Part shown: in pieces, positions 1-13,610 of the stretch
Position numbering within the stretch: position 1 is the first letter of the stretch
How the letters are laid out: every line of letters starts with the position of its first letter
NCBI GenBank assembly: GCA_013398175.1
Contig: VZRZ01004218.1
Span: 501,415 to 565,414, forward strand
DNA length: 64,000 nucleotides
DNA from: Climacteris rufus
Lineage: Eukaryota > Chordata > Aves > Passeriformes > Climacteridae
Direction of reading: 5' to 3'
The notes under the pieces: generated by a model
What the model was told of the DNA's origin: nothing
The model's input: the letters and a program-made list of their open reading frames with translations, nothing else
Database searches by the model: none
Translations under genes and position numbers: made by a program

Positions 1-3000
1 CCTCTTTTTCTGTTGTTTTGAGAATAGATACAGATATTGGGCTCTGTTTCAGGATGCTGGGATTTAGATTGCATTCCTGCTAGGACAGATGAAGCACAAG
101 AGCTTGATCAGTCACAGTCTGGCACAACAGGCAGAAATGTAGATTTTGCCATGGATTTCAGTGGCAGTATGTTCATGCTGAAAATTGCATTTGGGCTTAG
201 GGGTTTGGCTGAATGAGGGCCTCTGTGCTGAAGTTATCATTAACAGTGTCCACTGGAGTGGAGATGGATTCAGAGGGAATGAAACAGAGGCCACCATGGG
301 ATTTCTCGATGGGTTCAGAGCTGTCAATAGATAAATTAAGTCTGATCAGTGGTGAGGACTGTACAGCTGGATTTGATGTCGTGTTCCCAGAGGCTCTGAG
401 CCCTGCTTGATACTCTCTTGTAGATTTGTAAAGATTTAAAACAAAGATAGGGAGCCCCTGAAGGTTTTAGGCATTATCGTCAAAACATACCTTTTAATTC
501 CCACTTGACAAAAATGTTGATATTCAGAGTTGGAGTATGAATTTATGGAAGACATAACTGAAAATTGGACCTGGTATAAATGTGTAAGACAGCATAATTT
601 CAGTGGCAAAGGGAAAAAAGTTTTCTGGATCTTGTCTCATCACAGAGGAGACTTAGAAATTGGGGTGTTTGTTTCAAATCTTCCCTCTCTGCACCTGTTT
701 TAGGAAAGGAAAGCTATGGAGGAATCTTAGCAGCAAAAACAGTGCAGATAAGCAGAGAGGACTTAAGAAAACTAAAACTGGATCAACACTGTTCAAAGCA
801 GGCATGTGGAATAAGAAATGTACTTTGCATCTAATGAATAGAAGAGAAATCCATTGGTGAATGATGAGAAAGATAGGAGGCAGTGGAGTAAGAAAGAAGT
901 AAGAGTCAGTGAAACTAGCTTGGGCTAAAAAATAAGTGATAAAATCCTGGGGGGAAGGTTATGAACATCTTTCGTAGTCAAGTTCAGAACCAAAATTCTC
1001 ATGCCTGTGCAGCTGAGCAGTCTAAGTTTCAAGTTTCTCTGGCCCAGACTGAGATCCACAGTTGAGAACTGGGTGTCCAGGGAGAAGCTTGTGCCATATC
1101 AGGGTGAGTCTGAAAACTGAGGTTGCCAAGTGAGTCCAGGGAGCCAGGAACTGAGCTGTCCAAGTGAGAGTAGTTCAGGGGAGGCTGCAAATCAAATAGG
1201 CCAATTACAGAAATTCCGTGTCAGAAACAGAGGTGTCTCGGACCTACTGAAGTGTTAGAGTTGGGCTGCTGTGGAAAAAGGGAGTTTCTGTCTCCTTTAA
1301 GGATTTTTTTTAGAATCTTCATACCTGCCTACATCCTAGTTTAGGCATCACAGCCTTCTTTGGGTCTTAATCTGGCTCTGCATCACAAAATACTGAGGAA
1401 AGTACTGATGAATTTTCTGGCAATCATTTTGGTTTTAAGATGCTGAAAATGCATTTTAAAAGTCATGCAATTGACTGGTCCCCAAGATAACACTTCAAAG
1501 TCAAAAAGGGGCAGAGGTAGCATCCATATTTTGCTTCTTCACACTGAGATAACTTAGACTGACTCTGAGGGAAGTGAGGAAAGGCATAAACTGAGGATGT
1601 CTGGAGAAAACACAGCACAGAAATGTGTGGGTAGGATTCTGGAGCGCAATGCTGTATCTCTGTGGAGCTCCTCTGAGCTTCTATAGAAGCACTTCTGAAA
1701 GCTTCACAGGGAGCCCAAGCTCTCTGTTCCCTCACTGAGCAGAGAAAACCACTCTTTCAGAAGGAAAGCAGCAAAGAGCCTCCTGATGTGTCAATACCTC
1801 CCCAAACCGGGAGCCAAACTGGTGGAAAGCACTGGAGAGAAACCACAAGAGGTGGCTGCTTTCCCTGATGGATTAGGGGCTGTCTGTGTCTGCAGTGTGC
1901 CAGGGGTGTTACTGCACAGCCCCTCCATGTCCTCCTGTGTGACTGTGGTGCTGGGCAAGGGGACAGATTGCTGAAACACCTCCTGCTGCTCAGCACTGAC
2001 AGATGCCATCATCGCAGACAGATGGCTCTGCAATGTCTGGTGTGGAAAATGTGCAGAAGTAGAAAAGAAAGATGAGTGGAAAAAAAACCAATAAGAGACA
2101 GCTGTTCTGCAGAATTTTATCTTCAAGGTCTTCATGGGCCAGATTCTGTTCTCAGGTGTAGGAGTGTGAATTCAAACCATTGACATCAACTTGGGTCCTG
2201 GATCAAATGGGGAGCTGCTGGGAGAATCCTCTGGGGGACAGGGTGCTCCGTGAGTGTAGAAAACAGACTCGGGGTTAAGCGTCCCTGGTGGTGATCCCAG
2301 GAAGGAAGGTGAGGAATTGGAGGCTGCCGAGAAGAAAGGGGAGCAGTTCTGTTTCTGAGCTCTGACCAGCTTGTGCTACTGCTGCATGGACTTTACACAG
2401 TGATGTGGAGCAGAATTTGGCCCAAGGAAAGGCTGGAAGAGAAAAAGATGAGAGAACCAGTAGGAAGTATGTTTTCCTCTTCAGAACCCTCTTGTTTCCT
2501 TTTCTGTGTCAGGTCAGTCTCCTGCAGTTTTCCTTCCACTCTAGCACAGCCCTGTTATCAGCAGGATTACTGTACATTTACCCCTTTACAAATGAGAACA
2601 GAATTTAACCTTCCATCTGCACATGGCTTTTGTGTGCTTGCTCTCTTTAACATATAGAATAACCCTGGGGAAATTAAATTGGATCCAAACCAGCTTCCTT
2701 CCTGCTTACATCTCTCCTCCAAGAGCAAGCCTGCACTGCAAGATGCCAGCACATTTGCTCAATCAGGAAGGTGGTTCTGCTGAATTTCAGGATAAGAAAA
2801 ATTGGCATCATCATTTCATACAGAGCTTATTCTGCAGGAAGGCAGTTGGCTGTGGAGCCCAAAACACCCAGCTGAGCAAGTCCAAGTGAATTTGCTTACT
2901 GCTATCCACATGCCATGTAAAAACCAACACTGCCTCTGCCTCCCACCAAGGGCATGACGACAAAATCTGGCTCTTCAAAGGGTGACCACTGTAGAGGGCT

Positions 3001-6000
3001 GTTTCCAAAGAAGAAATCCATCTGCTCAGCGAGGTGTCTGGTTTCAGCAGATGAGCTTGATGCCAGTGCCTGGCCAGCCAAGACCTGCTGGGGAGGTCAT
3101 ACAGTGCAGAATCCTGCAATGGAGTTCCATCCTTCAGGAGCCCCCAGACTACTTCTTGCCTCACACATGCCTGGCCAGCTCCAGGCAGAAAGAAGCACTG
3201 TTAGCAGCAAAAAAGGCTTTTTGGCAGCTCCACAGCAGGAGGTAGCCTCCCTGCCATGGCTGCAGGCTGGGTAGCAGAGGAGAAGTGGCACAGGCTGGCT
3301 ATGACCAAACAGTGCAGCACTTGGTTCCCAGTCCTCTTCAGCCCCTGTGTCTCTAAAACATGAATACAACCATTTGGTGGGTTCATTTTCCTATATCTCT
3401 GATACTTCAAGTGGAATAACAGAGTAGTGGTTATACAGTGTCACCCTGGGAATCAGTGTTTCCTGCCCTGAAAGATGCCCCAAGGGCACCCTTGGAGGAT
3501 GGGCTGGCATTGAAGGACTGTGAGATACCCAGGCTTGGGCCAGGCTCTGCCATGGGGGTTTTTGAGATGAGTCCTGGAATAAACAAGACCTGGACTTTAC
3601 CCAGGGGCAGTTTTGAAGACAGGTGGTGGCAGCAACCAGAAACTCAGCCAGCCAGTAAGATAATAAGTGGTATGAGAAATTGGTGCTGGGGTCAAGTCCA
3701 TGTTCAAGTTTGCAGGGAAGGGATTTCTAATGTGTTATGTGATGTCTTCTGCAGTGGGAAGAATGGTGCCTTTCTGCAGTATGAAGCAAAGCAAAGCAAA
3801 CAGGAATTCCTCTTCCACTGGGTGAGGCTAATATCACAACACTAATGAAGTGACATGTGTCTCCACACACAGAAGTGTAGGCTGAGTAAGAGTTGACATC
3901 AAGTAGTTTTCTGACTGACAGGGACCGTTCTCATTATGTGGTTTTTAATAGACAAAATTCAAAAGGGCTGAGAAACCATGAGAATAGGATCACTTTTTCT
4001 CTTTTTTAGGTTGATGAAATTTATTTGTATTAAAAAAAATGAAAAAAAAAGAAGAAAAGCTGGTGGAGGAAAGACTGAAGGTTTTGCACATCCTTGTTGC
4101 AATAGTTCTCCTATGCATGTCTCACAGGGAAGATGGATTAAGGAACACAGGGAAAATGATGCATGAGCTCCAAAGAGATAACCTCAGCTGTGTATATATT
4201 TCCTGAAGTGTTTTATGAAGATCTTAGCAGTAAAGCCTCTTCCCTGTGGGCTTTGAATGTATGATAAGAGCCTTCCTCAGTGCACAGCTGACCTGTGAAG
4301 GCTGCTGTCACAGATCAGCTACTTAGCTGACTGCAGTGGCTCAGAGGATGCATCAGCATGTTCAGAGTTGACTTGCCAATCTGTGAAATGTCACCTCTGC
4401 CCCCACACGTCACCCTTTTGGTATCTGCAGATTTAAAATGCTTCTGGGACAGAGTCAGTACCCTGCATGGGGCCTGATGGAGTTTCACACTCAGACAAGA
4501 CATGCCAGTGAGCCAAAGCAGGAGTGGGAGCAGCACTGCAGCAGCATATTTTCCTCCCAGATGACTCCATGAACTGACAAATTAAATGCATTTGCTGTTG
4601 ACAGGGAATACAAAGTAAGTGAAAAGCTGATACCCCCAAATGCTTATCTAACTGTCTATCACAGCCTCTTACACTGTCAAGTGAAGGATGCCAAGTGAAT
4701 GACATAGGCAGAGGTCTTCATATGAGCATGTCACCAGCTGAAGTTTCTGCTGCTGATCTGACTGAAATGACAGGGAACCAAACAGAAGATGAAAACATAA
4801 AGATGTTTATGAAGCTGCAGTACTGACTTCCTATAAGAAGTCTGGTTTTCAGAAAAAGGGACTTGGTTAAGTAGGCAAGAGTGTTGAGATCAAATGGAAA
4901 TTTGTAGAGTGAATAACATGGAAGAACATGGCTTTGAATAAGCCACCCCAGCTTGTGATGTGCCCCTGAGCTGGGCAGAGAAGCACAGTTTTATGTATTT
5001 GTACATGTTGCACATATTTTCTCGTGCATGCCCTTTATTGCACAGAAGTTTGCCCAAACTAACCAAACCCTCCTACCCAGGCAGCCCCAGTCTTGCATTA
5101 CCAGCCTGTCTGGTGAAATGGTCCCACTCCACCATGACAGGCAGGGTAGAAAGGGTGGGTGGGTGTTTCCATCTCCCCCTGCTAACAGGGCACAACAAAA
5201 CCTTCATTCTTCATGAGCTGATCTGCTCTTGCAGCTTACTCCCCACTTCAGGTTATAATCCCTTTTGGTGACATCACAGGTACTGCTGTGGCCGCCAGGG
5301 TGATGTCACAATGAGAAGCTTATGACTGTAAATGGGGAATAAGTCACAAGAACAGATGACCTCAAAATAAGCTAATATCCTGTTATTATATAAATGTCCC
5401 AATACTTATATAAATGTGCCAGGAAAAACAATAAGAAAGAAGAAAGGCCCAATGGCCTGATAGAATGGTCTATCAGAGTATGTGAAGGGGTGTGTAAATT
5501 TGACATTTTCTCACAGACTTGTAGATCTTTTATTAGTGTGTCTTGCCTCTAAAACTCTTTCTACTAGTGGCATCGCTTTTTCAATCAACCTCAAGATCCT
5601 TCCTTATTTAAAGAGAGAAGCACAAAAGTTCTCCATATTTTATCATATCCAATAACCACGTACATGCTTCGGGATAGCTGAGCATCCCTACTAAATATAA
5701 TCTGCACTTTAGGGTCATGAGTGCATTAAGTAATTTGACCATATTAGAACAAGGAAATGTGTCTTTTCCGTGAAGCTCTGTGGGCTCCATGGGGAGTGCC
5801 ATAGACTGGGTGTATATATGAAACTATCTAATTATTACCTGCTGTATTCTTATGATAAATAGGCACTAATAAAATTGAAAACTAGATACAAATGTATCAC
5901 AGAAAAGCTTTATTGCAGCTATAAAAACGATACTTTATATGCTGAACTAAATTCTTTGAAGTTAGAAATAAAGTTCAGAATCTCTAAGGCACTTTTTTGT

Positions 6001-9000
6001 AGATGTCTTGTCTCCACTGTGCTGCAGGTTTATTATTTTCCATGGTCAAGTATTTGTTACATTTTCTCCTGGAAAATTTTAAAAGGATTCTTTTGCTTTG
6101 ACAGGGTATGAAGCACGCCTAAATGCCTCTAGGGGTAAATTATCTCACATCAACACTTTCAAGCATAAAGTCTGTATCTTCAGTAGGTTTTTACATTATG
6201 AAAGTAGACATTTAAGGTACTTAATGCTTCCTAACCTCTAGTGCCCTTTTTACACAGAGACAGGCAGTCAGCAGGGATTAATCTGATCCTAATTAACCAC
6301 AAACTCTTCTGATATTTGGTCACTGCACAGTAGCGTGCTGCCAGGTACACAGAGGTAAATTGATCTGGATTATCTGTCGGTGTATGTGCTCCAGGGAGGG
6401 AGGTCTGTGCTCCCCGGTGTGGGTGAGCTACGGGCAGAGACAGCTGTGAACAGCACTGGGGAGATGGCTGCACAAAGCTGCAGCTGCAAGGAGAGGGGAC
6501 AGCACTCAGTGGAAGGCCTCTTGCTCGTGGTTTGCTGTCAAGGTCTCCTTCTCGCAGACGGCGTTTGTCGGTCCGGCGCCCTCCCGGTCCAGATCGTGCT
6601 CTCCGTCCCCTCCTGATGCAGCTGTCACAAGCAGAACACAAGGTCCAGACACAGTTTATTAGAGAAGCCCTCTCATTCAGTCATGAGGTGCAGAAAGAAT
6701 CCCTGTGCTTTCTAAACTCCTCCTCAGGGAGGAATAGGGGTGCAGATGTATCCAGACTTTGCCTCAGAGTTCAAGTTTAAAGGATTATATAGGTGTAATT
6801 TAATCGTTGTGTGACGTTGGACTGCAGGATTCAGAAACAAAACCCAAATATATTTATATTAATAAAATAATTTATTTGTTTTATTGATGATAATGATGAT
6901 TATAATAATGATTAGACTGTAAGCCCTTAATCAGAATAATTTCTACACTGTGCAGATAGTTATAGCTACTAGTGTAGTGCACTATTTGTTGAAGCAATAC
7001 TGAAACAGCAATATTAAAGCTAACAAAACAATTATTAAGTAGAGATTGATGTTTCTCACCCCTACCAACAACTGTAGGCAAATCTCTTCCACTCACCCTT
7101 GAGGAACAACCTTGAGGGGAGCCCCCAGTCAAGGGAGGAGTCTGCACACACACTCCTAGGAGGGGTATATTAGAAGTGCCTGCCATTAAAAAGTGGGATT
7201 TCAGTCCCATGGGACCATTGCACCCCCTGACTCACTGGTGTTGGGAGGTGACGCTGCTCCCCTCTGCCAGGGTTGATCCATTCTCTGCTAAGGCAACAGA
7301 GAAAACTGGGGACATGAGGTGGCAGGCAAAACTTGCCATAGAGCCAAAAGAATCCCTACCCACTGTTAATGCCGGGTGATAACAGCTCCAGCTCTTGATC
7401 TTCCTAACAGTGGCATGGCCAGACCAGCACTTGAAGAGGGATCCAAGACATTAAAATAAAATTCTTTTGGAAAGGACAGAACAGGGCTTGTTGCCTGCAG
7501 GCTCTTCACAGACCCTCAGCTCTGTTGGACTGTGGCTCCTGAAATGTTGCCTTGTTTGTGATGCTCACCCAGGCCTTATGCATCACATCAAGGCAGGCTG
7601 ATAGGGTCACACTTATTGCTCAGGGAAACAACTTCAAATTTAATTTTTCAAACTCAAATTCAAATCTAATTTTTTATTCTGTATTGTTGCAAATGTTTGT
7701 ACAGATGGAAAAAGGGAGGAAAGAGCAGAAGAAAAGTGAGGGCAGAAGAATGTCCCAGAAATGGGATCCTGAAAAGTGAACTTGCTGATCCTGAAGTGGC
7801 TAACACTAGACAAATTCAAGGAGCAACATGGACTCTATTTGGATAAAGTAGTGACTGGGCCACCTGCAGTCCTCTGAGAACAGTGGGATTCACTGCTTGG
7901 GGTTTATCTTTGTTCAGGCTGCTCCAAACAGCAGAGCCAAAAGCCAACTCAGGCCATGGAAGTCAGGCAGGCACATACTCACAACACAAGTTGTTTCCAG
8001 TATAGTTTGTTTGCTTTCCAAGCTCGTTCTTCTTTTTTTCCCCCTTAACTCTGAAGCATTCCCGTCTGAGCCATTGTAGTTCTTGGAGATCAAGAGAGTT
8101 AAAATAATCCCCAGAGAGGCAGTAATGTTGGGAAGCTGTCCTCTCTTGTATCCATGTGCAGGCTGCCTCATATCCAGCCATTAGCTCTTTCTGACACAGC
8201 TGGAGACTGGCAGGAAAACAGAGCTGCCTCCAAGCTGAGCTTTCAGGCTGTAATTCAGAGCCAGTTCCTACAGAACACAAGCACTGTCTTCTCCTCCTTT
8301 AAACAGAAGTCTGCTGGAATTGCCATCTAATGAAATAACATTGTTTTGTTTATATTCCTCTGTAGTAAGCACGACTACATTAGAGCTAGCCTTGGTGACA
8401 CATTACTCTCAATTTTTCCATGGGAAGACTGGGACACCACCTGGTTGAGGGTCCTGTGAGGATCCACATAGAAGGTATGTGCTATTCACTACAGGATGGC
8501 TGCTTTTTTTCATCTGGAGTTGTTTTCTGTGCACTTTTGTCCTGAGATGCCTTTTGAGCTGGGACCCTCAGAACTGTTGTATTTCCAGTCCCTGAGGTTG
8601 TATGTTTGGAAACAGTAAATCTGTTTTCTGGAACAAAACAAAATTAAACTGTTAAACTATCTTGTTTCATCAGACACATTATCAGTAACAGAAAAGAAAA
8701 AGTGTGAAAAACCTAAGTGCCCTGGTGAAGGTCCCTTCTTCAAGGGCACAACGATGCAATGATTCTGTTTGAGATGTGGCAGAGCACATATGATCTCTGC
8801 ATGACTGCTGTAATTAAATGTAAAACGTTTATTTCTCAATGTTTTTTTTCTCCGTGCTTAATGTCTATCTGTTGCTGCTTGGTCTCATGACAACTCTATT
8901 AATTAAGAAAAAGTGTCAAAGGACCAGCTAATGAATGAATGAGTCCTGAATTAGGAAATTGTTATTTTTCAATGTTTTATTTCTTTTAGAAATAGAACAG

Positions 9001-11802
9001 CTACAGCTTTCTTTAAGTGCTCTTGTCAAATATGGGGACATTTAATGTTGCATTTCCTTGGAAAATAAGACTTTTTACTTCAGCATTTCAAGAAGGGAAA
9101 AAAAATATTCAGAGATTGTTTGAGGGAAAAAAGAAACAGCTAGCAGTTGTCACAGTGTCAAAATTAATTATTTTGGATTGATCCATTTGCCTTGATCTTT
9201 ATGACCCTCAAGAATTTCAAACACTTCTCAGTCAATCATTTAAATTCCTCAGCTAAACCCCATACCTCATTAAATAAAGAAATAAGGGGGGGCATCTTGA
9301 TATGCTTTTCTTTAGGCCTGTCACTCCAGAGTCTGAAAAAACAGATCCTGGCATCTTAAAGTATTCTCAGGAGTTATCTTTTTTTTTAATAGCAAAAAAA
9401 ATATTTCTCTATACAGTTCATCACATTCTCATCAGTGACACTTTCTTGCTGGAACCTCTTAGGACTAACTTCAAGTATCACCTTCAGTGTTGGAAAGAGG
9501 CTGAGACATTAAAGTTACTGGTGACTGTGCTAATGTCACCAAACAACAAAGGATTGTTGTGTAAAAGGCAAAGGGAAAGAGAGGAAGAGTGTGCTTAGAA
9601 GACATACAGGGAAAATTTAAGATGTGTGTGAACTCTCCTGGGTGTGTACTGACTTCTTAAAGATATTAAGGTCTAATGGAAACATTGCAGAATGGGAAGA
9701 GGGACTCAGAATACCAGACTGTGGGAGAGTGTATAGTGTATACAGTGCACAGTTGCTGTACTTTTTCAATGTCCAAACTATGCAAATAGATGCATTTCAT
9801 ATGCATCATCCATTTTACCCCATCCTACATCCCTATTTATACATGAAAGCCAGTTTTTGTCCTGATCTATGTTTTCTCATGATAGTTTCTTCTCTGAGCA
9901 TGCAGCCTACTTTTGTTCCTGTTTCTTTAAGATGGCAAAGCTGGTTTGTTTTCCATTTGCAGTTTTTCACCTTTCATCTGCTTTTCCCATACTCCTGTGA
10001 TGTGATGAGCAATACAAACCAGTACCTGGACCTGGAATGCTGCCAAAGGGGAAGCTGAAATCAGAGGAAAATCAGAGCCATTTGTAAATCAAACCTGAGA
10101 AGACTTTTGCTGCAATTTGTGTCTCACAGTATTGTGCACTGTGATAACTTGAAGGGGAAAGGCATCAAAAGCTCAGGTTGTAAAAAGGCTCAGAATGCCA
10201 GCCTTTAAACTTAGTCCCCAGAGAGAGCCCAGACCTCTCAAGTTCCTCTCCTCCCAGCAGGTAGGACCTCAGGCAGCATGGTAGCCCTTCTCCAGATCTG
10301 ATGAGTTGTCCCTGCCATTGTCCCTGCCAAGAGCCACCACCTCCCCCAGACAGCAGAGCAGCACTGAACTCCCCTGCTGTGTGTCATATCATGAGGCACC
10401 TTCATCTGTCAGGCCCTGTGGCCCAGGGGGTGTCCCTGCCACCTGCACATGCAGCATGTGTGGAGATGGGCTACGACAAAGCTACAACATTTGCAGATCT
10501 GCTTTCTTGTCAGCCTACTTGCCTCTCAGGGGCACCTCTCTGGGATAAGAAGTGTCTCCATGGTGAACATCAGGGGAGAAAGGTTGCACTGCCACAGCAG
10601 TTCCCATCCTCAGCAGAAGCAGCTGATGCCCTTCAGCAGGACCTGAACTCATACCTGTAGTTTTTGCCCTGTGTAAAATCCAGATTGCATGTGGCATTTT
10701 CAGTGAAGCTTCCCAGAAAAACAATTATTATTTCAGTGGAAAGCTGTCGCTCATTGCCTGAGACTGCTGTTCCCCAGAGTCTAGTTCTGAAAATAGGAAA
10801 TAGGATTGACTATTATTCCTATCACCTTTGGAGAATTGTCTTATGTAATTTACTTTAATTTCATTAATTTATATATTTTTTGCTACATAACATTTTTTCA
10901 TGTACCCAAGATCTTAATTCTTGTATCACAGATTGCAGTCCCCTGTGCGTACTTCTCATCCATCCATGTCTTGTCTTTTTTTTTTGCTAGTCCTTACATG
11001 ATTGCACATCATTTTCAGAAGATTTCACACTTCTGAAAGTCCATATGGTTGTCAAAATCTTTTCTGATGCCACTTGTTTATGGCTTCAAAATAATCAACA
11101 TAGATTCACACATCCTTCCCCCCTCCTTCCTTCCCCCAGTCTCTTTTGTACACAATTCCAGTAAGATTAATTCACTTCTTCTCCAAATGATGCTGCCAAA
11201 GCTAACACATCAGCAGAGAAGGCTTGGAGCAAAAATCTGTTCCATCTTGCTATACTCTTCATTCATGTCAGGCTGCAAGCTAGCTGTCACTCCAGACAGC
11301 AGCCAATTTTTCTTTGGGCCATCTACCAAAAATCATGTCATCAGAAAATGTCCTGGTGACCTGGTGTATCTAAAGGACAATGAACCTCCATTGCAGAGGA
11401 CAGAGCACAACAGCAGCTGCATCCTTGTGGTGTCACTGAATGATTCTCAGTGACGCTGAGAGAGTTTTGTCCCCTGCAGTCTGCTAGAGACAAGGTAAGT
11501 ACCAAATCCAATGGATTTAGTGAGGATACGTCAGAGAGGAATGGGCAGGAAAGGAAAGGAGCCTGAGTCCTGTCCTCTTCATCCTGGACATGGAGCTGCA
11601 AGTGCAGCCTCAGACTTGAGTCCCATATGAAGGGATGAGACAAGGCATCTGTCAGGGAACTGGTGGAGCTGGCAGAGTGGGAGCACCTCCAGGCTCATGT
11701 TGACCAGGGAGGAGATTGTGCTGTACTGAGTGGGATTTTTGTGGGCCTGGGGTTTTGTGAAGGGGAGGGATGAGCTGAATGGGAAAAGAAATAAGAGGGA
11801 AG
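1..11802. other. No gene recognised
   Basis: Open frames here are short (the longest plus-strand ones are 144 aa at 9624-10058 and 135 aa at 3438-3845). They show no family motif and do not join into plausible spliced exons. No CR1 tail, tRNA or rRNA sequence was recognised. Notable local structure is limited to inverted repeats near 5.3-5.5 kb. Exons of a downstream neighbour such as SERPINE3 would be expected on the minus strand in this direction, but I did not find them. Confidence 0.6.
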
Positions 11803-11891
11803 AGGAAGGAAGGAAGGAAGGAAGGAAGGAAGGAAGGAAGGAAGGAAGGAACGAAGGAAGGAAGGAAGGGAGGAAGGGAGGAAGGGAGGGA
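11803..11891. repeat. GGAA tetranucleotide microsatellite
   Basis: A run of about 16 (GGAA)n units with one interruption (acg near 11851), passing into degenerate gggaggaa units. It is a perfect homopurine tract on the plus strand. It generates the apparent Lys/Glu/Gly/Arg-rich and Pro/Ser/Phe/Leu-rich frames on the two strands, which should not be taken as genes. Confidence 0.97.
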
Positions 11892-12979
11892 CAGGGAAGA
11901 GGAGCATCTATGAGGATAGGCAGCATGAATCCAAGAGAACTCATCTGCAAAAGGAGTTGAAAAAGCAAGCCAGCCCATCAGCTCAGAGCAAAGATTGTCC
12001 TGGAAACCTGGAAAACACTGTGCCCCTGGGCCATGCTGGCAGCCTGACAGCTTCAGCATCCTTAGCTCCCAGGGCTGATGGTTTCCCTCCATATTCCTTA
12101 TCTCATTCCAATCCCTCGGAGAGCATGTTATTGTATAACCCCACATACCTGGAGATGGTGCATCATCTAGAGCTAGAAAACAGGAGGAGGGTCACAGATG
12201 GTTCCTGTCTTTCTGTTCCTCTACTGCCCTTTGGCTTGTCCCAGCACTACCCTGACCTCATCGCCAGCTCTTGCCTCACCATCTCCTACCCAGGTGGGTG
12301 GCAGTGGCAGCCCTGGCAGTGGTTGTTTCTTGCTGCCTTAGGCAGTCCCGAAAATCCTTTCTTCAAAACTTCTGCACAGTCTTTACACACGTGGCAGGGT
12401 GGGATCGAGCATCCTCACTCATCCTGTGGGAAAACCACTGGGCAATCAGCTCTTGAAAGAAAGCAAGGCAGCAAAATGCCAGGGAGAGAAACTTAAGGGC
12501 AGAGGCTGCATTGCTGTGGCTTTCCATGGCACAACAGGGGAACATTGGCACCTGGTCAAATTCCATAAGCAGAGACACAGAGTTAAAGCTTTGCTTTCTT
12601 GTGACAAAAAAAACCCCGCCAAAATGTAGGAAAAAGTGGGACTCATAACCATGTCCTGGTAAACTATGTGAAAAAGTCCCTCTCATTCTTAGTCACAACC
12701 CAGTTTAAAAAAAAATCTGTCCATGCAACACTACATGTGAGCTGCAAAAAAAATGGCTGCTAATTCATGGAAGTAGGAGGAATTATAAAATTGGTATTAT
12801 GTGCTGCATTCTTAAATTGTATCTGTTCCGGGCAGCCCTGTCCCCGAGTTCATTACACCTAAGGAGCAGGAGCTCTCCAGCAGCACTGCTAGCCTCACAA
12901 GAAGCATTGTCTTGGCAGGACTTGGGTCATACTTAGCAGATTATCTCCGTACCAGGAGGGCTAAAATTTTCATCAAAGT

Positions 12980-13610
12980 AAACAGAGGAATTCGTGACAG
13001 GCAGCCGGCTTACCGAGCCGTGCTCAGGGGCTCGTTCGCAGCGGATGCTCGGCTCCATCCCCAGCGCAGCCCCGCGGGCTGTGGCCGCTCCCCGGCCCGT
13101 GGCTCCGGCGCGGCGCAAGGACACGGCGGGGCCCTGCGGGCCATGGAGCCGCTGGGTTACTCTGCTCCCCGGGCGGGAGGGAGGCAGCGGGGCACAGCAG
13201 CGGAGCACAGCAGCGGGGCACAGCAGCGGAGCACAGCAGCGGAGCACAGCAGCGGGGCACAGCAGCGGGGCACAGCAGCGGGGCACAGCAGCGGGGCGGG
13301 GGCGCAGCACGGGCACCGTCGGCAGCTCAGGCGGAAATACGGGGCACGGGGGCTGCGAGGGCAGCGGGGCACCGAGCCAGAGCCCGAGGGTCCCCCCCGG
13401 TGTCACCGCCTGGGCTGGCAGCTCCCCGCACTGTCGCTCGTGTGTGTGAGAACCACGAGATGGCACTAGCAACTTGTGCAGGCTGGTGGCCTCCCGACGT
13501 GGCACACAAACCCCGCAGGCTGCGGAGCTGCGGTCCCGCCGCACGGCACAGGCACTCCGCAGTCACGCCGGTGGGAACGACCGCTCGGCTTTGGCTAAAT
13601 CCATTTCCGT
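12980..13610. promoter_or_regulatory. CpG island with minisatellite, no gene assigned
   Basis: CG-dense, GC-rich block from about 12990 to 13610 between AT-rich flanks. Long frames cross it on both strands, but they are Ala/Arg/Gly/Pro-rich low-complexity translations of the internal repeat and match no protein I know. It could be the promoter and 5' exon of an unrecognised transcript. It lies about 9.4 kb beyond the FAM124A stop codon; in mammals SERPINE3 follows FAM124A in the same direction, but I could not find serpin motifs here. Confidence 0.55.
13193..13296. repeat. 13-bp minisatellite, 8 units
   Basis: Eight contiguous copies of cacagcagcggRg, differing only at one A/G position (units 1, 3 and 4 have A, the others G). 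Because 13 is not a multiple of 3, each unit shifts the reading frame, so all three frames show the same 13-residue super-repeat. Confidence 0.97.

Noticed and set aside
9624..10058. 144-codon plus-strand frame with hydrophobic segments
   Set aside because: Phe/Leu-rich composition follows from T-rich sequence; no family motif, no splice context, no conservation evidence.
11579..12146. Pro/Ser/Phe/Leu-rich and Lys/Glu/Gly/Arg-rich frames
   Set aside because: Translations of the GGAA microsatellite.
1..12900. Search for SERPINE3 exons expected downstream of FAM124A
   Set aside because: No serpin-like peptide was recognised on the minus strand. It may lie outside the window or be absent.
12912..13544. 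Long overlapping open frames on both strands of the CpG island (up to 203 codons)
   Set aside because: They are made by the 13-bp minisatellite and low-CpG-depletion GC-rich sequence, which lacks stops in every frame. No family motif.
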